Part shown: in pieces, positions 10,320-21,215 of the stretch
Layout of the letters: every line of letters starts with the position of its first letter
How positions within the stretch are numbered: the stretch's first letter is position 1
Source of the DNA: Escarpia spicata
Taxonomy: Eukaryota; Annelida; Polychaeta; Sabellida; Siboglinidae
Reading direction: 5' to 3'
Assembly (NCBI GenBank): GCA_963995525.1
Contig: OZ023209.1
Location: forward strand, 32,051,295 to 32,115,294
DNA length: 64,000 nucleotides
Notes under the pieces: generated by a model
What the model was told of the DNA's origin: nothing
The model's input: the letters and a program-made list of their open reading frames with translations, nothing else
Databases searched by the model: none
Position numbers and translations under genes: made by a program

Positions 10320-11090
10320 GTGACCGTTGACATAACGCATTCCACCAATCCATTAAAGAAGAGCTCACTCGCCTTCTACAAATGCCATACGCCACAATCC
10401 AAAACAAAGCAGGCGGAAAAAATTCCAATGCTGAAGAATTTATTGATCCTCCTGTCTCGGTTATACATCGTCTTGCAGCAAAGAACCTTCACATGTGTGC
10501 ATTTTTCAGACAAGAAACTCATCCGTACTGTCCGTCCTCCCCATCTCCTTCCACAACCAACATCACCACGTTTGATGAGTGCAGACACTGTTGTTATTCC
10601 TCACAACATGAAGAACTTAGTTGACTCCAACAGTGTTGACATTGTCTGGACACGAACCTTCCCAGGCAGCATCAAATAATATACAAGACAGTAGCGTGGT
10701 AACGAGACTTGGATGAAGGTAACATGACACAACACGGTGCCAATACACTGGATATACTTCCATCGCGATGTCACCAAGAAACATGAGCTATTTGCATTTC
10801 TCTCCAACAAATCTCCAATAGCCAGGTAGAAAGGAACTATTTGCCACATCACGAACCTCAGTGATCGTCAGTAGGTACAACTGTAATGTGCTGCAGTGTC
10901 ACCTCGAGGAAACTGGCTCGCGACTGCTGGTTCATGTGCAGACTGTTTTGGAAAGGGGACCAACACCATATTTGATACACACTGTGGACAAGAGTGTTCT
11001 TCTGCTTCCGATAATTAAGATGTACGAGGTAGTCATATTTTTGTTCAGCTGCATAAATTTGGATAGCCTTTGGGACAGGTAATAACTTTA
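10320..11090 (+). pseudogene. Decayed PIN/XPG-like transposase copy
   Basis: Translated pieces in shifting frames match the layout of the minus-strand gene at 36433-38890 and its relatives. 10600-10790 reads like a conserved pre-nuclease block (VDIVWTRTFPGSIK, then KHELFAFLSNKS after a shift). 10906-10999 reads LEETGSRLLVHV and LIHTVDKSVLLL, corresponding to the E-x-D and D-x-D acidic motifs of FEN1/XPG-type nucleases, but two acidic residues are lost. Many stops and shifts. No inverted repeats were found around it. Family assignment is by recognition only. Confidence 0.6.
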
Positions 11091-11321
11091 TTAACCGTAA
11101 TTGTAACGGCATCTGTCATGTTTTGTGAAAATACAGGTCGACACCCTTGTCAGTTTTTACAGCTTAGCAGAGGTGCATTACGACGTCTGCATTCTTCGGC
11201 AATGGTTGGTCGACGGCATGAGACACCTAGAATGCATACCCTGAAATGACCAAAGCATTAATTTATATGGCATCGAATCCATCTACCCATTTGGATCTGG
11301 ATTCGCGACAGTTCGGGTCCG

Positions 11322-11462
11322 GATTCATGAAAGAACGTTCTTAACGCTAAGATGACTGTCTTAGTAAATGACGTGTTTTTGTTGTAAGCGAACGTAGGAG
11401 TTTACTCAAACACGTGACGCTAAGTAATTGCGTAACTTTAAGAACGCTTCATGAAACCTGCC
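11322..11462. mobile_element. Small MITE-like inverted repeat
   Basis: Left end ttcatgaaagaacgttctta and right end taagaacgcttcatgaa are imperfect inverted repeats about 140 bp apart with no coding sequence between them. Target duplication not resolved. Confidence 0.5.
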
Positions 11463-11799
11463 CCTGGTACGCTACTCTGTGACTGCAATGTGGTCTCCGT
11501 TATCGAGGCAATGAGAAAGTTATTCTACCAAAGAAATAATACCATGAAGTTAGTCCACCTACACAGGATGCTTTGTAGCAGCATTCAAAGCGCACAGCAT
11601 ACCAAGCTTTTATATGGTGGACCAGTACACTGGTCCAATAACAGACGCCTATTGCAGATGGTTGGAGCTGGACTATGGACGTGAAGAGCCTGCCATGACA
11701 CCTTGTAGGGTCGATTGAATAATGCCGCAAGTGCTGTAAAAGCCACAATTTCTTACAAGTTATGATGCAAAGCTGTGTATTTGGCAAACTTAAAAAAAT
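11463..11799. other. Intron, nothing recognised
   Basis: Open frames on both strands are short and carry no recognised domain. Confidence 0.5.
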
Positions 11800-13878
11800 T
11801 GCGCAAAAGTCTACAAATTATATTTATATATTTTCGTCTATTAGACTTGCCGTTTCAAAATAATACATACTATACAGAAATACGGCGAAATCCAATAAAA
11901 CGACATATCTCAGAACAAGGGGAACATTATGGACCCAGCTCTGGATTATATCCCTTGATTACCAGGCCCAGACGAATTACAAGCACGACTGCTAGTATAA
12001 TAGATAACATGTTCTGTTCTGAACTGTGTAGAAACAAAATGTGCGGCATTGTTTTAAGCGATGCTACAGACCATATGCCAATTTTCGTCCTGTGTGACAA
12101 CAGTACTTATGCAGTTATTAACGATGCTCCAACATATAAATATAACAGAACGTTAGATGAGGACTCATTAAAAAAATTTCAGTACGATTTAAATTATGCA
12201 AACTGGGACAGTGTAATGAACGAGTCAAACCCTGATTTAGCGTTCTCGCGCTTTATGCAAATACTAAGTAATACTTATAACGATGCCTGTCCTGTAAAAA
12301 TTACAACGTATTCAGGAAAGACAAAAAAGAATTATAAACCTTGGTTATCAAGAGGGTTAAAAAACGCTTGCATAAAGAAGAATAACATGTACTTAGCGTT
12401 TCTAAAAAATATTACAGAATTAACAGAAAACCGTTACAAAAATAAGTTAACAAAATTATTACGTCTAGAAAAGAAAAAGTGTTACAGAAAAAACTCGACG
12501 ATTGTAAGACTAATATAAGAGAAACTTGGAAAACTCTTAACAGCATAATAGGTAAAAGAAAATCTGATACCACATATTTGAACAAGTTTCATGTTGGTGA
12601 AAACCTAGTAGTATTAGAAAATAAAGAAATAGCTAATCATTGTAACAATTTCTTCGTCGACATAGGTACTAAATTATCCAACCTCATAGAACCCTGCCCG
12701 GGAACAAAGCCAACCGACTTTGTAAAACGTACTGTATCACAATCAATGTAAATGTCCCCCGTTACTGAGCAAGAAGTACTCGAAATTGTGTCTGGGTGCA
12801 AAAGTAAAACTTCATACGGACACGATTAAATCAGCATGAAAACAGTTAAGCATGTAATAAAGCAAATTGTACAACCGGTCTGGCTCTGGACTGGATAAAA
12901 AGCTACTTAACCAACCGTAGACAATATGTATGCTATAACAACAGTAACTCAGAACAAAGGGAAATCAAGTGTGGAGTCCCGCAATGTTCAATCGTTGGCC
13001 CGTTATTATTTATTCTGTACATAAATGACATGTGTGAAGTCTCAAAATTGCTCGATATTATTTTGTTTGCTGATGATACAAATTTTTTTTATTCCGCTAG
13101 TAACACAGATGATGTAAGCATTGTCGTTAACAACGAACTAAAAAAAACTAGACCTGTGGTTCCGAGCAAACAAATTATCGCTTAATGTGAACAAAACACA
13201 TTTTATAATGTTTAACAATAAAAAACAACCTAGAACATATGTGAATATAGTTTTGAATGGGACAAATATTGAGCAGGTATCATATACAAAATTCCTTGGA
13301 GTAACCATTGAAGAAAACTTAACATGGAGAAACACATAAAAAATGGTTGAATCAAAAAGCATAGCAGTTTTGTATAAAACTAGGCATGTTCTTGATTGTC
13401 AAGCGTTACACACATTACAGAATTCACTTGTTGAACCACATATGTCATATTGCTGTGAGATCTGGGAAAATACTTATCAATCTAGACTCAGAAAACTATC
13501 TATGTTACAGAAAAAAGCTATACGGATTATTTTAAACCTTAATTACCATGATCATACATTTTTCCATCTCTCAAACATGCTTAAATTTCATAATTTAGTT
13601 AAATACAAGACTATGATCATACTTTATAAAGCAAACAACCATTCTTTAAATGGTCGTGTTCAAGCATTATTTGAACCAACCGCAGCTATACACATACATG
13701 ATACTAGACAAAGCAAACTGTTCTATGTTAAAAAGACAAACACCACCCTCCGACTGCTGTCACTCCCCGTCAAGAGTATAAAAACGTGAAACAATTTACC
13801 AAATAAATTGACTCAGCTTCCAAGTTTAACACAATTTTAAAAAGCAATCAAGTTGTCATTACTTTCTACATATTTGTA
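11800..13878 (+). pseudogene. LINE (Jockey/CR1-group), 5'-truncated and broken
   Basis: An open frame to 12518 covers the end of an APE-type endonuclease (ITRPRRITSTTASIIDN, SDATDHMPIF) and the linker to reverse transcriptase. The frame shifts near 12490. The region of RT motifs 1-3 is missing around 12750-12860. RT continues with GVPQCSIVGPLLFILYIND and FADDTN near 12975-13085, then another frame to 13789 encodes the C-terminal tail (SYCCEIWENTY). It is inactive. The 3' end lies almost against the acceptor of the EGF exon at 13892. Confidence 0.85.
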
Positions 13879-13891
13879 CGACGTGTTGTAG

Positions 13892-14005
13892 ATTATGGCG
13901 CCTGCAAGTCCAATCCATGCAAGAACGGGGCCATATGCAGTAAACATGGAAAAAGCGGTTATGTGTGCAAATGCAGCGGTTATTACGTGGGAAAGAACTG
14001 CATAG
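13892..14005 (+). CDS. EGF-like exon
   Basis: Phase 1-1, 114 bp, acceptor gttgtag, donor GTGAAT. It reads YGACKSNPCKNGAIC then HGKSGYVCKC, closest to exon A of the array. Only about 13 bp of the ancestral intron (cgacgtgttgtag) remain upstream before LINE sequence. Confidence 0.9.
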   Translation: MMAPASPIHARTGPYAVNMEKAVMCANAAVITWERTA

Positions 14006-14104
14006 GTGAATATTGCTGTGCGATGGAATTGTCTATGTTTAACAAGCCATGTGCGTAGTTTGATAAGTTATTTGCCTAAATTATACATACTAGCAAAAAT
14101 GCTA

Positions 14105-14460
14105 ATTACCTGACAGGATACCTTGATAGATGACAGTCGTGATAGTAATAGTTACCATATGTTAGACAAAACACCGTCGTTACATAAACTGTGATAAACA
14201 CCATAACGCGTTCGCAGTTACTCGTTGTTTGTTCAAGTTCACGTTCATCGCCAGGCCCTAGTCGTGATAGTGTAGAATTTTAAAATAATATTCGTATTGC
14301 TATACTATTAGTAGGCACAACCATTATTGGGTCAACGTCTACTTCTTGTTGCCAAGTCCCTGACGCAGGGGCCGTTTTCCCGAAGTATTTGCCGCGTGCG
14401 CATGGTATCTGCGATTGTCATGTTACGTTTTACGTTCCGAAGAACTGATTTGCCCCATAA
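14105..14460 (+). mobile_element. Palindromic MITE, truncated copy 1
   Basis: The sequence from ctagcaaa-like bases and gacagtcgtgatag through accataacgcg to gttacgttttacgttccgaa aligns with the reverse complement of the element at 42175-42790. It stops before a second terminal repeat, so this copy is truncated at its right end. No coding sequence. Confidence 0.7.
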
Positions 14461-15029
14461 CAGTTGAGGACCGTGACATATATGGGGTGTTTTAAAAAGA
14501 GATATACGTCTTACGTCCTTTGTAGGGGCCGTAGATTAATTCCTGAAAGTTTGGTGCTCGAAGTGCAAGCCGTCTTGGAGGAAAACGTTAACCTACCCGC
14601 ATGCATACATAGGGTAGGGTGGGGCATGGAGCTCCCATTAAGTGGAAATGGGCATAGTTATTCATGAACTTGTCATTTTGACTTCCTGTTACCGACATAC
14701 GATTGCCGTGCGGTTATGTTGTGTATTACCAAAGCATTAGTGACATTTAACAACTATAACTTGTATCATCGTTAATTATAAATATTGTTCCAAGGGGGCA
14801 TATCTGAGGGCAAGACGCCCTCTTGTGTGGGGCATGAGGCCCCGGGGATTCCATGTTCCATAGACGGTTTCACTGAATAACATACGAATACTGAAATGAG
14901 GCAAACTCTTGATCAACCTGAAAATGGAGTTTATATATATTATCTTATCCAACATAGGTACCTACCCAACAGAATTACGACAGTCCTTCACTGTCAGATA
15001 ATATAACGTTATAAAAATTCAAGTTGTAT

Positions 15030-16718
15030 AATTGAATGCACCCTGCAACAGACAGCTTCGTTCAGTCACTGGCTGACTCGCAGTTTGGACAGATGAACCC
15101 TGGCAGTCCTGGCATGCAGTCGTCGTGTGCCCATTTCTAGCCCATCTGACACGGCACCACACCTCCTTTGACCTGCTGTTCACGAACGGCTCGCCGCAGC
15201 TGATGCGTCTTCTCTTTGGTTTCATTGCGATCTTGCTTGTGTTGTTTCTCTACTGTGACTTCCCTCTTGGCTTCACCATTCGCTTCGTCTTCTCATTGTT
15301 TGATTCGCGTTTTCTCTTATTACGCAGCTGATATAGCAACACGTGACCTCTGGCGTGGACGGGATAGTTTGGGTTTTGGCGACAGTTTCCCGATGAGGCC
15401 ACTGACCAACTGGCGTGTTGCCAGCAAGGCTGTGGATGATTCGGCAGTTGGATGGTGTACTGAGGATGATCCGACAGTTGGCGCCTGCGCTGAGGATGAT
15501 CCGGCAGTTGGCGGCTGTACTGAGGAGAATGCGGCAGTTCGCGGCATTACCGAGGAGGATGTGGCAGTTGGCGGCCGTATTGAGGATGATCCGGCAGTTG
15601 GCGGCTGTACCGAGGATGATCCGGCAGTTGGCGGCTGTACCGAGGATGATCCGGCAGTTGGCGGCTGTACTGAGGAAGATCCTAATCTAGCGGTCCGTGG
15701 CAGAGCAAAACATAATCTTCATCCGTGAAAATTTCTGCGTCGAATGGCCAAATTCCATACGCGCGAAAGCCTGCCACGGCTTTGTTTGATGTGGCGGATC
15801 GCAGGAATGCCTTTCCCAGTATTGCTGCCATGTCGTATTCGGTGGTTCTCCTTCCGGGACTGGCGTGGGATTTGAAGTATGACCTGTCCAATGGCTGCAA
15901 CTTGTGTGTGGTGTGTTGTGGCAGTGTGATCAAGGTAATGCCACGGCTTCTCGCATACTCTACCGCAGCCAGAATCTTGTGACTGTGGTGGTCATCGAGG
16001 GTTACGATCTGGGGCACGTCAACTGATGCATTCGTGAAATTGGCAAAATGCTCTAGCCACCTCACAAATAGATCAGAGTCCATTGGAACTGCAGTAGCCA
16101 ACGGATTGACATGCCGCACCTATCATCAGCGATTCAATCATCCTCTGATGACGGTGACAGTAGCGCCGCGCTCCCCGCTTGTCACTTTCCCCACCTGGCG
16201 AACTCCTTTCGTGGCAACAATCTTTCCCGGCTTTTGCACATTCGTTATTCCGGTTTCGTCCATGTTCCATATTCGTGTTGACGTGTACGTGAAAATCTCC
16301 AATTGTAATTTATACAGTCCGAAGAATTGGCGTACCTTTGATCGATTGAAACCGACTGCCCGCGAAATGTTGGTGTCCTGTGGGCGCCGGAGTACAAAAT
16401 CTTCGTGCCGTTTGAAGAACCCAGCCAGTCGCGTCCTACCATCTTCGTTTCGGCAGAAAAATGGTGTTTCAGGCCCAAATTCTCGGCGATATCATAGGCC
16501 AGGCGTCTCACGTCTACACTCATCAACCCGTACAAACATTTCTCCATGTACAAAATGTAGTCGCGCAGAATGCTCACAGAGGGAGCAGGTAGCGCTGTAT
16601 TCAACGGCCCAAGCGCAAGGGCACCCCGAGTAGCAACCCTGTTGTCACGATGTCTACGCAACATACGTGTGGGAACGTTATACAGTCGACTGACTGTCTT
16701 CAACAGCTGATCCTCCAA
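15030..16718 (-). pseudogene. pogo/Tigger-like transposase pseudogene
   Basis: Reading leftward, 16718-16245 encodes an N-terminal helix-turn-helix region and the start of a CENPB-type DNA-binding domain (VGRDWL), then a frameshift. 16119-15682 encodes the later DDE catalytic core (VTLDDHHSHKI with the second-D motif, LPQHTTHKLQPLD, GIWPFDAEIF). Further left, a 30-bp repeat expansion and a cysteine-rich tail (SCGEPFVNSRSKEVW) typical of these transposases follow in other frames. It has at least three breaks, so it is not functional. DDE transposases catalyse cut-and-paste transposition. Confidence 0.8.
15457..15685. repeat. 30-bp minisatellite in transposase C-terminal region
   Basis: About seven and a half copies of a 30-bp unit like gaggatgatccggcagttgg plus cggctgtact. 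The length is a multiple of three, so it stays open and encodes a decapeptide repeat on either strand. It lies inside the pogo-like element. Confidence 0.9.
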
Positions 16719-17488
16719 AGCTAAGAGTTCAGTTTTCAGCGTTTCTTCGCTGTACGCACCCCGTTCCGACTTTCTCTTTTATGTGCGAACCATATCTGAA
16801 AATATTGCTCACTGAACAAGTTACCACAGCACATACAGGTCTGCAAATATTACGTTCGATAAGTTGTGAATGACATTCCGCACTCACTGACCGTTTGAGC
16901 GGAACTTTAAATACATTGTCAATTGTCAACATAGTAATGGAGCATTACTGCGCACTATGAAATTATCTCACCAGCTGTACACAACAATATTTACGTGACC
17001 TACTCACGATTGTACATTACCCAAATCACGTGGTATCGCCCATTTTTCTAAAAAATGAATGAAGCTCTGTGAACCAATGATAAATATAACACCAATTTCA
17101 CGAGGCGATATGTAATCCGATTGTTGCAGTAAAACATTACAAACACACAAATAGTACATCAAACATGCAATAAAACTTAAAATGCAAATATTTATTAACC
17201 GTGTTTTTGCCTGCGTCTGCTTTTTGGTCAGAGTAGTCACTAGGTGGCAGCATTGTATTCGTGCACCAGACAGAGACATCAAGCACGTATAACTGAGGGA
17301 CTTGGTATCCCACACGTGCTCCTTGCCCCACCCTACCCTACGTATGCAAGCTCGATTATAAGTACATTATTCTACAGAAGACATATGTAATAAAACCCCA
17401 AAACACTTCGTTTGTATTAACAGAACATATAATTGACCATAACTACAACAATAACCGAGTGCAAGATTTTCACTTTCCTTCTTTTTAG

Positions 17489-17602
17489 AATATGATGCGT
17501 GTCAGTCGAGTCCTTGCACACACGAAGGCACGTGCAAGAAGACTGGGAAAAAAGACTATGTTTGTACATGCAGCAGTATCTACATAGGACAGAATTGCGA
17601 AG
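17489..17602 (+). CDS. EGF-like exon (E-YDACQS type)
   Basis: Phase 1-1, 114 bp, after a pyrimidine-rich acceptor ctttttag; donor GTAGAT. It reads [16 protein letters not shown] then [11 protein letters not shown] with six cysteines. It defines a second exon subtype, with Gln after C1 and GKKDY before C4, shared with 42020. Confidence 0.9.
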
Positions 17603-17645
17603 GTAGATATTAAACTGACCGAGGGATAAGCATGATAATTACAAA

Positions 17646-17870
17646 TGAACACACACACACACGCACACACACGCACATACACACGCACACACACGCACAC
17701 ACACACACGCACACACGCACACACAAACGCACACAAACACACACGCACACGCACACGCATACACGCACACACGCACACACGCACGAACACGCAAACACAC
17801 ACAAACACACACACACACGCACACGCACACGCACACACACATAAACACACACAAACACGCACGCACACAT
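17646..17870. repeat. (CA)n/(CG) imperfect microsatellite
   Basis: About 225 bp of CA repeats interrupted by CG and AA steps. Long open frames here in several phases are artefacts. Confidence 0.95.
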
Positions 17871-18038
17871 TTGCATACATTGTGTGTAATGAATTATGCC
17901 AGTTGTGTTCAGAACGAACTGGCTTTCATTTGCTGACAAATTCGAAATCTTAAATTGACTTTGGGTGGATTTTATATATTAAAGATGTATTTCATAATTC
18001 CACAAACTTAATAAAAGACTGTGGACGTACATGGTGGG

Positions 18039-18141
18039 GAATATGATGCATGTAAATGGAATCCGTGGAAGATCCAGCCACGCGCAACAAAATATAATAA
18101 GTCATTTTGTTTGTGCGTGCAAAGGTAATAAGGCGAGAAAG
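18039..18141 (+). pseudogene. Decayed EGF exon
   Basis: Reads EYDACKWNP where the second cysteine should be, giving Trp; the third cysteine is Arg; then two stop codons occur near the end (ggtaataaggcg in place of ggtaattacgtg). A former donor gtgagt follows. No AG acceptor is at the expected place (tggggaat). It is an extinct member of the exon series. Confidence 0.8.
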
Positions 18142-18272
18142 TGAGTATCGACTAGGCATTTAGCATTAACTCAAAGTCATACATTTTAATATAGCTTGGA
18201 ATAGTTATATATATATATATAATTATTTTATTTAGTTAATCCTAGCAACGGGCTGTGTACAACATGTTATAG

Positions 18273-18383
18273 TTTATGACGCCTGCAAATCCAGTCCATG
18301 CAAGCACGAGGCCGCATGCATCAATGACGGAGAAGGTTATTGGTGCAGATGCAGCGGTGAATACGTGGGAAAGAACTGCCAAG
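18273..18383 (+). CDS. EGF-like exon
   Basis: Phase 1-1, 111 bp (one codon shorter in the C3-C4 loop), acceptor gttatag, donor GTGAGT. It reads YDACKSSPCKHEAAC then DGEGYWCRCSGEYVGKNC. Confidence 0.9.
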
Positions 18384-18834
18384 GTGAGTTTTGCTTTGAC
18401 TACGTCGGTTTAGATTGCCTTTGTAAGACATGTACGTGTTTTCATAACTTTGTTGCCTGAATTATATATGCAACTGCTCGGTTCAGCTCACAATCACTGC
18501 TTGGCAGAATGACTACACATAACATGAATGCAGCTGCAACAAGCATTGTTTCTCGAGACAAAAGCTGGCCAATACAACAACTGTTAATCATATTTGTTCT
18601 GATGTTGTTGGTATTGCTCTTAGTGCGACTGATTGATTAAATTGTCGTTGAAATCATTGTATATATTATTTAACACGTTGTTAACTATTATTCTGCAGTT
18701 GTTTATGTTATTGTGCGTAATATTTAACACGTGTTTGAATTTCCCTAGAACACATTTTGATTGTGATATTATAACATATACGTGACTGTAGCTACAGCAA
18801 TAATGTAATTGAAAATTGTCGTGTTCATGTTTAG

Positions 18835-18948
18835 AGTATACTGCGTGCAGTTCGAATCCATGTTCACACGGAGGCACGTGTAAAAAGAGTGGGGAAAGAG
18901 ACTATGTTTGCACATGCCCCGGCAATTACGCCGGAAAGACTTGCGAAG
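18835..18948 (+). CDS. EGF-like exon
   Basis: Phase 1-1, 114 bp, acceptor tgtttag, donor GTAGAT. It reads [15 protein letters not shown] then [19 protein letters not shown]. The GTAGAT donor and upstream intron match the E-YDACQS subtype at 17489. Confidence 0.9.
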
Positions 18949-18988
18949 GTAGATATTAAACTCTAATCAAGGGACAAGCATGTGAAGA

Positions 18989-18990
<2 letters not shown>

Positions 18991-19029
<39 letters not shown>

Positions 19030-19089
19030 TGTGTGCGTGCGTGCGTATGTTTGTGTGTTTGTGTGTGTTTGTTTGTTTATGTGTTTGTG

Positions 19090-19125
<36 letters not shown>

Positions 19126-19131
19126 TGTGTA
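18991..19131. repeat. (TG)n/(CGTG)n microsatellite
   Basis: TG and TGCG repeats starting about 40 bp after the EGF exon donor. Confidence 0.95.
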
Positions 19132-19502
19132 GTTATGCTAATGAAATATCCACATGTCTATGGAACGACTTGTCAGACACGCCTCTACATTTAACCGGAC
19201 ACGTTATTACATTCGCCATCAACGCGCTGACGACAAATTGCATCTCCGGTTGTAGTACGTCCTTCAGCAATATGTGTCACTGTGTTCGTTGCCTAAAGTA
19301 TTACGAATTGTGATTGCTGCCCTCAATGTCAATGGTTTGTTTGAGTATCCTGATTTACGTAGTTTTATACACCGCGTAACAAAACTGACACTAAATTACC
19401 TTCATCATCGATAATTCAGCAACGACGCCCGCCCTCCCGACCCCGCGGGGAAATCGGCAACTCGGCGCAGCCGCTCGCCCGAACATGACGCTCACTGAGA
19501 TG

Positions 19503-19830
19503 ACGCCTTCATCGTGTTGTCCTCCTGATAATCATCATAATCATTTATCATCCTCATTATCACCACCATCATCATCATCGGCAACACCGTCATCATAATC
19601 ATTCTAACCATTATCACCATCATCGATAGAATCATATTCATCATCAGCAGCAGCATCAGCAAAATAATCATCATCACTAAGATGACCCTTCAATTGTCTT
19701 CATCGTTGTCGTCGTCACCTTCATAATCATTTATCATCCTCATTACCACCATCTTCACCATCACTACTAACAACATCATCATAATCTCCATCACCATCAT
19801 CATCATCTTCATCGTTTTTATTACATTACT
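19503..19830. repeat. Imperfect (ATC)n trinucleotide repeat
   Basis: Interspersed CATCATCATC runs with a duplicated longer segment (ataatcatttatcatcctca near 19529 and 19721). Confidence 0.9.
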
Positions 19831-20388
19831 GGTAGTTATTACATCTCTTGTCGAGTATTACATTACTGGTTGATCATTACATTACTTGTCGATTTTTACA
19901 TTACAGGTTGTAATAACCGTGTCATAACAATGTCACATAATTATTATTTATTCTCATTTTCAACCAGGATAGTTATGAGTTATCGACATTTTCTACAACA
20001 AATCCGGGACGCTTTGTGAATATATTTACACCTGTCAACAAGCCAATTTGGGCTTACAGACCTTACCCGCATAGCCTCGTGTCAGGCATCCGACACTCGC
20101 TTGCCTACGTGAAATCGCCGATATGAATCACGGGGCCTATGTACCGCAGGCTATTGTTTGCTGAACTAAGCACATAGTTTCGCCCTCTGTATGGAAGTTG
20201 GTATTGTATAGTTTCTCTGGTGGCAAACAATCGTCCATTATCGCCCAAATCATAAGTGTGTATATATAAATGTATATATATATATATATATACATACATA
20301 ACTATACGGGTTTTTATTGCATCGTCAGTTAGTATGTAGGAGGACAATGGTTCAAGAAATCGTACAAATACAGAACGAGGCGAGTGGA
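19831..20388. other. Intron, nothing coding
   Basis: A short degenerate tandem repeat (ttacattactggttg-like, about 19840-19915) and an AT tract near 20262-20292. Otherwise nothing recognised up to the LTR element. Confidence 0.5.
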
Positions 20389-20496
20389 TGTAAGATACAA
20401 CAAAACAGCATGTGATCGTCGCAGGAAGCCGTGTATTTCGTAAAGGTGTCACACGACAAGATTAGGTCAACAATATTATAGTCGAATAATATGACA
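20389..20496 (-). repeat. 3' LTR, 108 bp
   Basis: Sequence identical to 29178-29285. It is very short for a gypsy LTR. Confidence 0.95.
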
Positions 20497-20509
20497 TCTC
20501 CCCCCAAAG
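20497..20509 (-). promoter_or_regulatory. Polypurine tract
   Basis: On the minus strand, CTTTGGGGGGAGA directly precedes the 3' LTR, the expected site of plus-strand priming. Confidence 0.85.
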
Positions 20510-20696
20510 ATATCAACACATCTAGGATAGAGTTCCATAATAATCGTGAAGTCGAATCGCATGACTATTATAAAACACATGTAAACTACAAAATCAATAC
20601 AAGGGTAGCTAGACAGCTTTCCCTGTAAGCGACAACAGATCATCGGCATTATTCTGGCCTACTGTGCACTTCAATTTTGACATGAATGGGCAAACT

Positions 20697-21215
20697 AAAC
20701 TAAACGTCCATTCTGTCGGGCTTTCGCACTGCGCGCCCCGATCTCGTCACGTATCCAGGGCGACGCGGCGAACTAGGCACGTCTTCAGTCGCATCTTGAG
20801 GATGTTCATCGCCCGGAAGAGTCGGCGTCGTCTCGACGTCATCAGGCTCGTCTCGGTGGTCGTCTGTCGTCTCGGAAGTGCGTGGCGATTCAGGTGGCAC
20901 TTTGAGGAGGTGCTTCCTGTTCCGTCGGTACACGCCCCCGTCGCTTGTTTCGACGATGAAGGAACGCGGAGCATCAGCACGTGCGAGTACTGTGCCGTTT
21001 GCTGACCATCTGCGTTCGTCGTCTCGTTTGAGGCGGACGGCGTCGCCCGGCTGAAGAGGTGGTAGCTGCTTCGCGCCGTGGTGACGGTCGTAGTGGTGTC
21101 CGTACACCCGCTTCGTCGCCTCGTCGTTGTTGAAGGCGGACTCGTAGTCCGGCCAGTTCGGTTGTAGTAACTCAGGCAGTATCGGTACGGTCGTTTTCAT
21201 ACGCCTGCCCATCAT
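20697..21215 (-). pseudogene. Pol C-terminus (integrase tail), frame-shifted
   Basis: A 171-residue open frame begins MMGRRMKT, which continues the integrase chain in another frame: bases just upstream in that frame encode GYSPAEL, a typical GPY/F-region block. It contains LQPGDAVRLKR and ends in a Pro/Asp-rich tail with VTRSGRAVRKPDR. The small deletion joining the frames lies near 21253. It would be the C-terminal part of integrase in an intact copy. Confidence 0.85.

Larger units (their letters stand above)
14612..17338 (-). mobile_element. pogo/Tigger-like DNA transposon
   Basis: Terminal inverted repeats GGGTAGGGTGGGGCA (14612-14626) and TGCCCCACCCTACCC (17324-17338) extend imperfectly to about 24 bp (..GGAGC). 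Each is flanked by TA (14610-14611, 17339-17340), the target duplication expected for Tc1/mariner/pogo elements. The 2,727-bp element contains one degraded minus-strand transposase. It sits in the intron between the EGF exons at 13892 and 17489. Confidence 0.85.

Noticed and set aside
10183..10428. Minus-strand 81-codon frame
   Set aside because: The plus strand carries the decayed PIN/XPG-like gene; this is its shadow.
15216..15728. Plus-strand frame of 170 codons
   Set aside because: It is the antisense of the pogo-like transposase C-terminal region and its 30-bp repeats.
20105..20452. Minus-strand 115-codon frame
   Set aside because: It spans the junction of flanking DNA and the LTR and has no domain.
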